Shown: positions 52,346-64,000, counted from the first letter of the stretch. The stretch is DNA of 64,000 nt from Oreohelix idahoensis (GCA_024509875.1 JAMPIV010004264.1:95721-159720); one strand, 5' to 3'. The notes: generated by a model from the letters alone, not told the origin. Numbers and translations are program-made.

Positions 52346-54300
52346 GCTGCAGGGATACATTTATTCCATGCCTCAGGTTTTTCCTGTGCTAGTTTTCGCA
52401 ACGTGGAGACGTGGGTACCATTAAACCGTTCTACTTGGCCATTACTTTGTGGGTGAGAGGGGCTAGAGTAAATATGTTTAGTTCTGAACATTTTAAACAC
52501 TTCTACCAATCGCCCTCTGAATTGAGAACCTTTGTCTGTTAGAATGGTGCGAGGGAAATCAACTCTTGTAAAAAATATTGAGGAGAGCCTCAGCTACATG
52601 TATAGAATCACTGGAGGTCATGGCAATAGCTTCGCCCCACATAGTGCGTGTGTCCACTAGGTTGAGAATGTATTTATTCCTCCTTTTAGTTCTCAAGAGA
52701 GGTCTCACAATATCAACTGCTATGCTTTCTAAAGGAGTGCCGACAATGGGCATCTCACCTAGTATAGCGGGTGGAGTCGTGCTTCTGTGCCACTGTCTGG
52801 CATTGAGGGCAAGACTTGAAAAATCGCTGAATAGTCGCACCTTGTCCCATATGATCACCATATATTGTGTGACCCATTTCCAATATTTGGATTCTTTAAG
52901 AGAAAGGAACTACATGTTGTCCGTACTCTTATCTTCTTTTGCCAGACAAGTGATGCATTAATACCTTTTTCATGTAACACTGTTTAGGGAGGGGGAATTG
53001 TGTGAGCAGGAAGTTTTTTTAAAGCAGGATGCCAGGGAAAGGTCTGGCTATTTAATATTTTTTATCTCCTCGGGAAGGGAATTTGGTTGAGCGTCTGTGT
53101 CCTTTTCCTTCTGTGCTAGTTCTCTTGTTTGCATTGCAGCAACAACGAGAGGTTGGGCTGGTTCGCCTAGAAAAACATAGCGACACCCCAATATTAAGTC
53201 ATAAATGAGGTCCATAACAGCTGCAGTTATATGTCCCAAAACAAAGCGAGATTCCACATAAATTGTAGCCACTGGAAATGACATAAGAGGACCTGCTTTA
53301 GTGGGCCCTTGTATTTCCACCCTCTCTTCTGTCACCTGGTCAAGGTCGACAAGAGAAGAGGAAACTATGGTACTGTAGGACAGCCCAGTGTCATAATGGC
53401 ACTGTATTTTCCGGCCATTACAAATTACTATGTCAATGACTGGCGGTTGGGCTAGATCACTCTGTGTTTCAGACGAAGCTTCCTTACTCCGTTTGAGTAC
53501 AAGTGGCGTGGTGAGGTTTTTGTTGCTACACTCTTGCATACAGTGCATATTGGTTCGTCACAATTTGCATAATTTTTTTCCCCATTTCATGGGGATGAAT
53601 TGTCTGCTGAGTGGCACTTTTGTTGTTCTCAGGCCTGTTGTGTGTCTTACTGGCAGTAGCAAAATATCTTTCCTGTGGGTCGGGTGCCATACGGGAGCCA
53701 TGCTTTGGAGTGAGTTCCACAAACTTTTTCCTCACTGGCAGATTCTCACAGAAGGATAGCTGACATCTTTCTGCATGTGTTACAGTGGAATCCAGATTTT
53801 TCGCCCCACTCTCTGTCAGAAATCTCCTCATATCCGAGGTCATTGTATATTTCAGTTGTTCAATTAGGCACAATTCTTGTAGACCCTCTAATGTCAGATG
53901 AGTGTTGCTTAACGTACACCATTTCTGTACATACGTTTCCAACCTATCCGCGAATTGACTTTAACTCTCTCCTGGTTCTTTTTTTTTTTCTTTTTTTTTT
54001 TTGCAAAATGAAATTTTCGTCTGACTTCCGAATTCATCTCATAATGTAAAAGCCGGGCATTTTTCAGTGAATCATAATTGTTCTGCTCACTAACTACTAG
54101 CTTAGTATACACATCATATGCTGGTCCTCTTAACCTTTGGGACAGCTTCAAGTTCCATTTATCTAAGCCAATTTCTCAAACCTATTGAGACAATTATTGA
54201 TGCACTCTACTCTCTCAACAAATGCTTCAAGAAGGAATGCCATTACTCCAGCAGAGCCATGGTTTTATAAAAGTCTGTTCGCCAATTGATGTTCAACTTC
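52346..54300 (-). pseudogene. Decayed Ty3/gypsy-type element: Gag, protease, integrase, no reverse transcriptase between
   Basis: On the minus strand, in order: Gag (about 54300-53530; NLKLSQRLRGPAYDVYTKLV and RRFLTESGAKN), an aspartic protease (53548-53048; CHYDTGLSYSTIV, then LILGCRYVFLG) and an integrase (about 52880-52346). Integrase pieces are GDHMGQ and CPQCQ of the zinc finger in another frame, VDIVRPLLRTKRRNKYILNL, then TDKGSQ and SHPQSNGQVERFNG. Only about 190 bases separate protease and integrase. It has frameshifts, and no LTRs were located. Confidence 0.85.
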
Positions 54301-54845
54301 AAAATTTGTTTTTAAAAAAACTACCTGATGTAATGAATTTATATTTTGCATGTAGTATTATATTGTTCATGACGTTATGAAAAAATTTTTTGCCTCCAGA
54401 AAATGTATCTAGTTAGAGATATCTCTTCTTCAGGTTATATTAAAATCACACTCCCCTACCGGTATTAAAATTTTGCATGTCAGCAGTACATTTGTGTTGC
54501 ACGGGCAATAAATGGTTTTTTAATAGGAAAAAATATATTTTAAGACAAAATCATGACATTTTGTGCACTGCAGTTGTCTGTTGTTGAAAGCTGAAATAGT
54601 GCGTCATCATTAGTGCAAATCTGTACCGTTGTAAAGTCAGTGGCGTGTCGTGAAATTATTGTAAAGTTATAGCTGCATTGTATTATATTGAAACATATTT
54701 CGTTTTCTGAACATATAGAATTATATTACATTCATTATGAGTTTGAAGTGCAAATTTATAACTATGAAGAAGGTTACTGTAATGCTGTACAGACACTTCT
54801 GCAGGGAGGCTAAAAAGGGGAGTTTATATCACGACATCAATAGAC
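54301..54845. other. Intergenic, nothing recognised
   Basis: No repeat shared with the rest of the window and no coding signal. Confidence 0.5.
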
Positions 54846-54846
54846 C

Positions 54847-57800
54847 CAGTGGCGGATCTACATTTTGGGGGCCCTGAAGCTTGAACTCTTGGAGGGGCCC
54901 CTTTTATTAAAAGAAAAACAAAAACAATGTGTGAGTATGGGAAAGAAATGTATTATAGAGATAAACGGAATTGGAGGACCTGAAGTTCAAGCTTTATAGT
55001 AGATCCACAACAACACACATATAAAAACTGAAGACAAATGAATGAATTTTCAAAAAAATAAACAACTCTGCTGGAAGTTGAATGCAGAACATTTGCTTGG
55101 AAGGCATATGTTCTGATTACTAAACCACTATCCACCTTGGTAAATGTGATTTTTTAAATCTTAACTATTTTAATGATTGCCTCCATCATTCAGAATTAGT
55201 TCCTTGAAGACATACCAAGAAAATTATAAGATAAGAAAATTAGCAATGAGGAAAATATAAAATATTTTAATACATTTGTTAAAATACAAGGCTGACAAGG
55301 TGTATCCATAAGAGATTTGTGCTCAGAAGGAAAAGTTAAACTTACCAGAACATACTACATGAAGCACATTTGACAAAATACTCTTATTTCTGTTTTTTTC
55401 TAGCAACATATTCACGTACAGTTTTGTCATATGTGAGCTTCCTTGCAATGTCATTTTCTAGAGACAATATGCATAAAGAATTTAAGCGCTCTTCAGTCAT
55501 GGTAGACCGAAATTTGTTTTTTATAAAGATAGCTTTGAAAAATTCCTTTCTGCTGCACAGCTCATGATGGGCATTGTTAAGTGCAGCTTAAGCGCAGTAG
55601 TAATATTGGGGAACACTTCAATTAGGTGTTGCTCACAAATAAGCTGAAGAACTTCTGCGCATTGCATTTTAGATGGCGTGTTTTCTTCTGTGTTCTGGGA
55701 TTTCCTAAGGTGCAAATATTCTTTGAACTGATAACACTCGTTTACTAATTTGTGGTCAATATCATCTTTGTAATACGATATTATAAGTTTAATATTGTCC
55801 TCATCGATTTCCGAATTGTTCACCAATTAGCACTTCTTCACAAACGACTGTTAAAATAGCATATTCCATCTGTACCAACTTGTTGTATAAATTTTTTGCA
55901 TCTCGTTTACATTCAGGCTTCTCTTCTGAGTCTTCAAAAATATGTTTGAGAGTTTGTAAAATACCCATATATCCATTTTTAATTGCCTGGACTGCTTCAT
56001 AGTGTGCAGACCGTCTAGTTACACTTAAGCTCTTTAGAGAAAAATGTAGATTGTCTTGTGTGTTTAAAATCCCCCATCTTCGTGGAGATCCAGAAAAGAA
56101 AACATACAGCTCCTGCAAAATGCCAAAATAGTCAACAACTTCAGGTACAGTAGACACTGCCTTTTCTCCAACAAGGTTAAGTGAATGGGCTGCACATGGT
56201 ACATAGTCTGCGTACCTGTTAATGTTTTTAAAGAGTGCTTGCAGCCCTTTCTCCAAGCCCTTCATGTTAATGCATTATCGTAGGAATGCTGGTCAACATG
56301 TGTCAAGTCAGGCTTAGAGTCAGCAATAATAGAGTAGTATTTGGTATCTAGGTTGTTGATTTGATTCACAATTTCATCTTGCACATGTTTTCCCATAATT
56401 TCTATCAATTCTTCATACACGGTTTTGGATAGGTAAGTAGAATTTACTTTTTCATTTTTACATTTCTCGAGATGTTCATGTAAAAATGTGTCGAATTCTG
56501 CAATAAGTTCAATGGCCCCCATAAAGTTTCCATTATTTGGTGAACCCCACTTTTCCTCATGACCTCTAAATGCCAAAACTCTTTCACTTAAAAACTTTAT
56601 AACAGCTACAACTCTTTTCAGTACTTCAAAATAGTACTGTATGGGTTTTGTCATCTGTTCTTCAAGTTGCTGATCCACAGTATTTTTATTTGACTTTCTT
56701 TCTATCCAACACAAAATCGCCCTCTTATGTTCCATGCTGTCTTCATGATTCTCCAGAGTTTTGAGTACATTCATCCAGTCAGAAAACCCACCTGTTGTAA
56801 GTGATGGTTGGCATTTAGAAAAGAGTTTGCAAACAAAACAGTATATACAGCCTTTGCTCTTTGAGTAAGCTAACCAGGATCTCATCACAGTCTGGCCATT
56901 TTTCAATCTTTTTTCAAAATATTTGTTTGAGAAACCTTCGTTTTGCTCCTTGTAAACCGTGCTTGATTCAGTATATACATCATCTCGTTTTTTATTTTGA
57001 AAAAAAATATGTCTTGCATTAAACAATTCTGTATGAAATCATTATCAACTGTTATGGGCCAGTTTTCGAAGTCACTGTATACTTTGAAATCACTGAATTC
57101 GCTTCCTGTTTCATGTTTCTGCTCAGTCTCTGTTTGTTCCGCGGTACTTTCATGTTGACCACTGTGATCGTCATCTGTATCAAAAGCGTCAACAGTGGGT
57201 TGACGATTGCTAGAAAGAGCTCCCACAGTTTGTGCACTATTACTGGCTTCAATGGTGTTTGCTTGGCTTGTTTCAGCTGTAGGTGTTGACAAACTTGACA
57301 TTGCCAAATAGTTTGTTAGTTTTTGACATTTAGAGATTTCGTCAGATCGCTTTTCCTTGAGTTTGCGTTTTTTGGTATCCACTTAAGTACTTTCGTGAAC
57401 TCATTGTTATTCCTCTAGGGTCTTGACCTCTGTTAAAAAGGGAACAAAATTACATTAGCCACAGTAGAACAGCGAACTTACCACGACACTCCACCTTTAC
57501 AGCCTCTATGCTACTGACTCTCAAACTTTGGGATTGTTGAAATATTTATTTTTAAAAATTAATCAATTTGAGTCGTGCGACTATTGTCGCATGCTTTGAA
57601 AGGAAAAAATTGTAGGTCTACTTTCTGAGAAAGCGTTTTTTTTTTTTTTCGTTTACGGCCAGCCTACGTGATACTTTAATAACCTTTTAATTTGTATTTT
57701 AACTATTATTTTGTATTGAATTACACTATATTATTAATATTATTTTTTTTTAAAACCCTTTTCATACAGTAGACACAACATTTTTAATCAATGTGGACTA

Positions 57801-57877
57801 AAGTCGCTTTTGGGGACCCTCCGGGTTAGGGGCCCTGAAGCTTAAGCTTCATTAGTTTCATAGTAGATCCGCCACTG
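54847..57877 (-). mobile_element. hAT-family DNA transposon with terminal inverted repeats, 3.03 kb
   Basis: The left end is CAGTGGCGGATCTAC and the right end is its inverted partner (gatccgccactg); ggggccctgaagctt also recurs inside both ends. The interior encodes a broken ZMYM1-like hAT transposase. An 8-bp duplication is not evident (aatagacc / gatactat). Confidence 0.88.
55521..57382 (-). pseudogene. ZMYM1-like hAT transposase, frameshifted
   Basis: Four minus-strand frames read in sequence. 57382-57007: an N-terminal leader ending NWPITVDNDFIQNCLMQD. 57006-56262: TTF-type finger region (MRSWLAYSKSKGCIYCFVCK, LFSKCQPSLTTGGFSDWMNV). 56265-55801: CAAHSLNLVGEKAV and RRWGILN. 55826-55521: the hAT dimerisation tail (FPNITTALKLHLTMPIMSCA, AERNFSKL). 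Frameshifts occur in an A run near 57005, near 56263 and near 55815. The frame breaks argue against domestication as a host gene. Confidence 0.88.
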
Positions 57878-60800
57878 GATACTATAATCTAGTTTAAGGG
57901 AAAATATTGTTAGCAAAACAAACTTGCATGAAGAAAGTTATGACAGCAAATAGGTGCCAAAATACAACGGTAAAATAACACTCAGACCTGCGTTCACTCT
58001 AATCATTCAGCCGTGGCCACGTGCGCACATTTATACTTACAGCTTTGATCGCTGCCTCTGGAAACATAATTTTTTCTAGGACCTTCACACAGACCCGTAA
58101 ATGCAGTCTTGACCAAGAAATCCCCAGTTCCAAAAAGACGTAATGAATTCTCTGTCTCAGGGAACGATTCCTTGGGTGTTCTAAATTTTCGGATGTCTGT
58201 TTAAGTCACATAAAATTTGTCCAGGCACGAAAGTTAGCAGAGCAGAGTGTCACTAGCGTAGGTTTCTAGAAGTGAGGAATGTCAGGTCGGGTGCCTTATC
58301 TCAGTACATGACTATATTTGGTCACCACACTACTAGTCAAAACTCTGTCGGAATGTTACTGATATTTTGCTTGCCACAACGGGCTGAACTGTACTTAAGT
58401 GTTATTCTGGAAGAATTAAATCTGGCGCGATAAACCTTTTACTTCATTTAACTGTTACAGTTCATGTAATGAAAGTGCTTAAGCTCTTCACGGATAATGT
58501 TCACGTACTAGAACGCTGGCAAAGATTGGGTCACCCCAGTATTCACTGAATAAGGGAAAAAACACATATAAATAATTTACATATTATGTACTCAATATAA
58601 CTTACATTTAACTGCAAGCGTACTGTTACGCACAAGTAATTACTTTTTTCAAAGCCTTCGTATGATCATTTTTCGTATGTATGATCATTTTTTGACTGAA
58701 GTGTGTATTATGTTTTTTACAGTCAAAGGGACATAATCCGAGTTATCGAGACTACAATTTTTTTAGGAGTTTGCCTTCTCTTGTATAGAGACACGTTCGG
58801 TCTATAATTTCTTGAACGAAGCGTGACCATATCTCCTTATTTGGTAGTATCAGTCAACTGTTGTAGATGCCTGAAACCTTTCTTAACGCTTCTGTTCATG
58901 ACCATAAAAGGCGCGACTGTGTAAGACTTTTATCTCGAATGTTCTTAGAATCGTCTTATTGTGAACGGCGACTCAGAGATTGTCGCTCTGCGCATGTCTC
59001 GACTTGGTTTTCGTTTGTTGTTCCGCCCAGCTCGGGCAGTTTAGAAATGGTCTAAGTAGCGAGCAGACGCGACCTGCGTCTTGTGATTTTCTGAGGGAAA
59101 TACATTGTCTTTGTGAGTTAGTTAGCTAACTTTGACTATTTCCCAGTATTATTCAAGCCTGCCTGGAGGCATATGTTCATGGTTGATTTTCCGAAATAAG
59201 GTAATTCCTCTTGTATCGAACTTTATGCTATCATCTAGAGGTTCGTCATTTTGTCGCCTTTTTGCTCGCCTGTGTGATTCAAAATGGAGAGGTACTTTGA
59301 CTAGGATTAAGTCACCGGTATCTTTATACCTGAACTAGTTATATATATATATGGGTCGCTCTAGACCAACAAGACTATTGTCTGTGTTCCAGGATTCGTT
59401 ATATCAGAGATCACGTCCAAGTCAGATGGTTAGACTTAGGAAGGTTATAAAGGTCGAGCTGACCTGTAATCCATGTATGCTATTCACGTGCAGACAGTAA
59501 ACGGACTTATTGTATACATCTGATCTGCTAGCATCAGGAAGGGAATAATTATTATTGTCTATGAACGTTGAAGATCAACAGCTGACACTGTTGCAGAAGT
59601 TATATATATTATTTATAAAGCTTCACGAACCAGAACTTTATGATATCTGTTTACCATACAACTATGGAGTATTGAATCCTACATGACTATCAGTTAATAT
59701 GATTTGAATGCTGCATTCGTTATACTGTGCTGATGATGACATAAATATCATGACTGTTTTGTGGCGTGCAATAAATGGTATAAAACTAAAGCGAAGTTAC
59801 CATTTCTATGACTCTACACGTCATGTTGCCTGTGGTGTACCCTGTGAACTGTTCTACTGCAACACACACAGCAACATTCTAAATCAGAGAAGACACCTAC
59901 ATCTTGCACTTTAATACCAGGTGTCGATAGGGGTGGCAAGTTATCATTTCAGCTCATATCCACCCTTATCATTTTTGGTGGCCATATGTTGGTTTACTCT
60001 GATTTCAGCTATCAAGGGGGTCAACAAACCCAGACATCATCAGCAGACTACAAGACAACGTTGCAGTTTCTATTCATCACCTTTGATGAAATTTTTTTGA
60101 AAGACGCGGCATTACTGACAGTTGTTGATATTTTGAAACTACCCGGCGCTGCTCGGCAGTATTGAAGTTTGTCTACAACTAGAAGGACAAGTACCGAGCG
60201 AATGGATTTCCTGATCTGTTAAGAAGAAGGACAAGTGCCGTAACAACTGTTCCGGTCTCAGACGTACTGTTGCGGGTTCAGAAGGTCAAGTGCTCAAGTC
60301 AATTTGTAGAATTCAGAAGGTCAAGTTCAGAAGCTGTTTCCTGTTAGAAGCTCATTTCCTTCGTCATGGCAGTTTACGAGAGCAGATATGGATCAACGTT
60401 GGATCATTGTCCTAAGAATGCTGATCACATCCTGTTCTGAACTGTGCTGACGTTGTGGATACATAGAAGTTAAGTGGCCTGTTTTGTTTGTGAACTGTGC
60501 CCTTATGTTCTAGCTGAGCCTTCTAAATTCTTTCACACTTTTTGCTGTTTGTTACATGTTATATGTTATTTGTATTTGTATATTTATATGTTTATATTCA
60601 GCGGGTTTTCTCGGTTGGGCGGTGTCTTTCAGTAGAAGATACCACGTCATAGAGGTTCTACTGTTAGCGTTTTCGTTAGGGACTGTGCGAATTTCCTACT
60701 GTGAAATTTGCTAGCGACAATCGTTGCTGTATCTGTTTAGTTGTAACGAGTTGTGCTTTATTTTTGTTTCTTGTATATTTTTTTTTCTTTTTCTTTTCTC

Positions 60801-61419
60801 TCTTTCTTTCTGTTTTTAGTTTCGATTTCGATTGTTTGTATTTGTAGGTCTCCCCTATCTATTATTCAGTTCTTTACGTATATTTTTGTGTATACACTGT
60901 AGCGTCATTTGTTTGTCATATCTTCGCATTTTGTCATCACATTTCTTTTTAGTTTCGCTGTTTATTTATTTGACTTATGCGAATGTTTTCATATTGTTTT
61001 ATCTTTGTTGTTGTTTACATTGACTTTGATCTTTGTTATTGTTTACATTGACTCTGATCTTTGTTTTTGTTTACATTGACTTTGATCTTTGTTGTTGTTT
61101 ACATTTGACTTTGATCTTTGTTATTGTTTACATTGTTGGTGACCTTTGTTATTGTTTACATTGTCTTGTTATTGTTTGCATAGTTCTTGCATAGTTAGCT
61201 TTCACTATTGTTACATATATGCTCATGCACTATTGGTCTATAGTGCACTTATCATAACTAACTGGTGGGTTTTTTGCTTATGCACTATTGTAGTGCAGTT
61301 ATGATAAATAACTGATGGTTATGCACTGATTTGGGTAGTGCACTGATAATTAAGAGGTGACTTGTGATATTATTATACATTTGATAATACAAGTTGGTGT
61401 CAAGTAGGCCTGAAAATAA
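57878..61419 (+). other. Probable 5' LTR and leader of the terminal LTR retrotransposon, boundaries not fixed
   Basis: No protein frame. A primer-binding-site-like ttggtgtcaagtagg starts near 61393, so the 5' LTR should end just before it. Tandem words (tttgatctttgttattgttt, 61010-61180) and repeated gcactattg / tagtgcac words precede it. The LTR start cannot be set because the 3' LTR lies outside the window. Confidence 0.45.
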
Positions 61420-61524
61420 AAGATTAGAAGATTAGAAAAACAGGCTGAGGCTGAAGAAAGAAAGTTACAGGCTGAGGCTGAAGAAAGAAGGTTACAAAGA
61501 GAAGCTGATGAGAGAAAAGCAAAA

Positions 61525-64000
61525 ATGGAGCATGAAGAAAAACTCTTAGCTTTGGAGTTAGAAAAGTTGAAGTTATCTAGTAATGCTAATGATGCTAATA
61601 AGGTATCATCTGCTAATAAGTCTAATGCTGTTGATTTCAAGCTTAATTTACCAGCATTCAATGCTTCAATTGATGATATAACATTTTATCTAGATAGATT
61701 TGAAAGTGCATGTAAGGTGCATAATATAGATAAAACATTATATGTTTATCATCTGTCCAAGATACTTAGAGGTGATGCTTTGACTTTGTTGGGTATGGTA
61801 GATGTGCCTGACAAAAACAACTATGAGGTTGTCAGGGCGGCATTGTTAAAGAAGTACCAACTTAACGAGGACGGATATCGTCTTAAATTTAAAAACATGT
61901 TACCAGACACTGGAGTTGAATTCTCTGAATTCATCTCAGGCATCCGTCTTACTTTTTTACGATGGGTTGAGTTGTCTAAGACAAAAAATACATTTGAAGC
62001 TCTTCTGGATTTACTACTTAGAGATAAGGTTATGTCTTCTGTTAATGAAGCTTTTCTATCTTTTCTTCATGAGCGTAAGCCTAAAAACATAAAAGAAATG
62101 GAAGAATACTGTAGCCAGTATGTTACTGCGCATCCTCACATAACCATTAGCAACTCTAAAGTAAAAGAAGGTCTGCCAGTTGCTTCGGCAGCACCTTATG
62201 GCCCAAATTTTATGCGTAAATTTCAGGGTAGCCAGCAAAATTTCAATAAAAAGAGTAACCGTAATTATGCCCAGAATCATAGTAGTCAATTCCAGGGTGA
62301 TTCTTCTTCCCAGAACTGGAGACATCCTAATACTACACGTTATTCTACTCCGGTTAACTTTAGAAATTTTCACAAAGGTAATCGGTATAGAGGAAAATAT
62401 TTTTCTCAGAGACCTCAATACCAGGATAATAGAGGTTCTCAACAGTATAGAGATGGTAATGACAGTTATGGAAACTGGAACTCAAACCAGGATAAAAATT
62501 ACAGTAGGGACTTTAATGAGAATTGCAGAGGCAATAATGGTCGCGGTAGATCGCAACATAAGAGAAAAAAATATCAACAGACAAACTCTGTTCAACAAGA
62601 ATCTCAGGGAGTAGATAAACAGGTTAATGATAATAAAGACCATAATGCTATCGGATGCTCATCTTTTGATTTTGGTAGAGCAAATAAATGTATCCAATGC
62701 AGTACTTTATTTGACCCAAAGACCGTTAGTACTTTAAGCTGTGGTCATCCTTTGCCCGCTCTTCCTGCTAATGTTGCTCATGATGGGAGAGGTTCTCTTA
62801 TATTACATAAGGGGCTTGTAAATAGTAATCCAGTCTCAGTGTTGTTTGACTCTGGATGTACTACTGTCGGGGTTAGGCAATCTCTTGTAGATCCATCCTG
62901 TGCTACAGGAAAGGTCATCAAATGTGTCACATTTGGTGGCACGTTGGAAAAGTATCCTACTGCTATAATACACATTGCTACTCCTTTCTTCACGGGAGAG
63001 GTCCACGCGTGTCTTCTTCCAAACCCTATTGCGGACCTTATTATTGGTCGTATTCACGGAGTTAGGGAATGTACCCCACAGCAGATTGCTGTTTGGGAAG
63101 AGCAAAACATTGAAGCTACCAATGCGGTGGTCACAGGAGCACATGCTCTGGATCCACCTCAAACTTCATTAACTAATAATGATGAAGTAAATGACCAAGA
63201 TAGTCACTTGACTATTACACGTGACTCATTTATCAAATTGCAAGAAGAAGATCCTTCTTTACAAAAATTCTTCATTCTAGCAAAAAAAGGTGATCCTAAT
63301 CAAAATACTAATAGAAAATCTTGGATTTCTATGAAGAACGGCGTACTTGTACGTATGGTACAAGACTCGACTACGTCCACTCATTCACAAATTCTTGTGC
63401 CCAAGAGCATGAGATTGCAAATATTGCAACATGCTCATGACTCGCAATGTGCTGGACATATGGGTTTTTCCCGTACAAAGTCGAGAGTTCTTGCGGCTTT
63501 CTTTTGGCCATTTGTGAGCAAGGACATACGAATGTACTGTCGCTCTTGCAAAGTATGTCAGGAGGTCAAATCTAAAGGACCACGACATGCTGCGCCTATC
63601 CAGGCTGCTGACATTCCTATTCGCCCTTTTCAAAAAATGGCAATAGTTATTATCGGTCCTTTTAGAATTAAGTCGGCTAGAGGACATCAATTTATCCTTA
63701 CATGTGTCGATATGTGCACACGTTGGCCAGAGGCAATACCTCTCAAGAGCATCTCAACTGCTGACATCGCAGACGCTCTTTGGCTGATATTTTCTCGCTT
63801 GGGTTTTCCCGGAGAAATATTGTCAGACCATGGCACTCAACTTATATCAGACACTATGTCACAGGTAATGTCTATGCTACACATTAAAAGGTCTCTCAGC
63901 AGTATCTATCACCCAATGTCTAATGGGTTGGTCGAACGTTTAAATAGGACTCTGAAAACTTTACTTGGTAAGATAACTGAGGATCATCCTCAGGATTGGG
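61525..64000 (+). CDS. LTR retrotransposon Gag-protease-integrase polyprotein, continues past window end
   Basis: The frame is open from 61420 (after a stop at 61417-61419) to the last base. The first ATG is at 61525; the 35 codons before it are also open and continue a charged, coiled-coil-like stretch. Domains: Gag (FKLNLPAFNASIDDITFYLD, about 61636-62160); an Asn/Arg/Gly-rich tract instead of CCHC knuckles (62200-62580); a CIQC...CGH cysteine/histidine box (62689-62748); protease with DSG at 62848; H2C2 finger (H at 63436 and 63457, C at 63547 and 63556); integrase core D at 63709, D at 63826, E at 63934 (35 residues between the last two). No reverse transcriptase lies between protease and integrase. 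This is the longest open frame beside the R2-like one and shows no decay. Confidence 0.93.
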   Translation, partial: MEHEEKLLALELEKLKLSSNANDANKVSSANKSNAVDFKLNLPAFNASIDDITFYLDRFESACKVHNIDKTLYVYHLSKILRGDALTLLGMVDVPDKNNYEVVRAALLKKYQLNEDGYRLKFKNMLPDTGVEFSEFISGIRLTFLRWVELSKTKNTFEALLDLLLRDKVMSSVNEAFLSFLHERKPKNIKEMEEYCSQYVTAHPHITISNSKVKEGLPVASAAPYGPNFMRKFQGSQQNFNKKSNRNYAQNHSSQFQGDSSSQNWRHPNTTRYSTPVNFRNFHKGNRYRGKYFSQRPQYQDNRGSQQYRDGNDSYGNWNSNQDKNYSRDFNENCRGNNGRGRSQHKRKKYQQTNSVQQESQGVDKQVNDNKDHNAIGCSSFDFGRANKCIQCSTLFDPKTVSTLSCGHPLPALPANVAHDGRGSLILHKGLVNSNPVSVLFDSGCTTVGVRQSLVDPSCATGKVIKCVTFGGTLEKYPTAIIHIATPFFTGEVHACLLPNPIADLIIGRIHGVRECTPQQIAVWEEQNIEATNAVVTGAHALDPPQTSLTNNDEVNDQDSHLTITRDSFIKLQEEDPSLQKFFILAKKGDPNQNTNRKSWISMKNGVLVRMVQDSTTSTHSQILVPKSMRLQILQHAHDSQCAGHMGFSRTKSRVLAAFFWPFVSKDIRMYCRSCKVCQEVKSKGPRHAAPIQAADIPIRPFQKMAIVIIGPFRIKSARGHQFILTCVDMCTRWPEAIPLKSISTADIADALWLIFSRLGFPGEILSDHGTQLISDTMSQVMSMLHIKRSLSSIYHPMSNGLVERLNRTLKTLLGKITEDHPQDW

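Noticed and set aside
55521..57382. A domesticated ZMYM1-like host gene
   Set aside because: Three frameshifts, terminal inverted repeats and no intron structure point to a dead transposon.
58700..61390. Exact 5' LTR start of the terminal retrotransposon
   Set aside because: Several TGT words are possible (for example near 58704 and 59930), and no second LTR is available for comparison.
61525..64000. A host integrase-derived gene such as GIN1
   Set aside because: Gag and a retroviral-type protease precede the integrase in the same frame, and a primer-binding-site-like sequence lies upstream.

Overview
This window is AT-rich, repeat-dense animal DNA. The one host gene is the 3' half of an intron-rich gene for a TTC21-type protein (TTC21B/IFT139, the tetratricopeptide subunit of the retrograde intraflagellar transport complex IFT-A). 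Thirteen exons spread over 4540-46969 (+) encode about 433 residues, including the C-terminus. The introns hold tRNA-derived SINEs, several non-LTR retrotransposon families, mariner, Tc1, hAT and Helitron DNA elements, MITEs and long minisatellites. This style suggests an invertebrate, probably a lophotrochozoan such as a mollusc; that placement is inference.

Layout. 0-4.5 kb: LINE fragments, a G-run/C-run MITE, a SINE. 4.5-47 kb: the TTC21 gene. Its introns contain a candidate solo LTR (5.1-7.1 kb), a 61-copy 32-bp minisatellite (11.8-13.7 kb) with a 97%-identical inverted repeat pair around it and exon 3, a Tc1 element split by a LINE tail (16-17.3 kb), a chimeric LINE (17.6-18.5 kb), an intact mariner (22.2-23.5 kb), an R2-like restriction-endonuclease LINE with an uninterrupted 847-codon frame (33.0-35.6 kb), and a 34-bp minisatellite (42.7-43.9 kb). 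47-64 kb: no host gene is recognised. This part holds LINE tails, a 501-bp Helitron with both termini, a decayed LTR retrotransposon (52.3-54.3 kb, -), a broken hAT element with terminal inverted repeats (54.8-57.9 kb, -), and an intact LTR retrotransposon frame (61.5 kb to the window end, +).

Most unusual observation: the frame open from 61525 to the last base encodes Gag, then an aspartic protease, then directly an integrase (H2C2 finger plus D,D35E core), with no reverse transcriptase between protease and integrase. That is the inverted pol order of Gmr1-like Ty3/gypsy elements, with RT/RNase H expected just beyond the window, or else an RT-less element. The decayed element at 52-54 kb, on the other strand, shows the same protease-integrase adjacency.

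Two junctions of the host gene do not close in phase (after the exon ending at 20573 and after the exon ending at 27302), so exons are missing or unrecognised there. Coordinates of old repeat fragments are approximate; those with stated target-site duplications are exact to a base or two.
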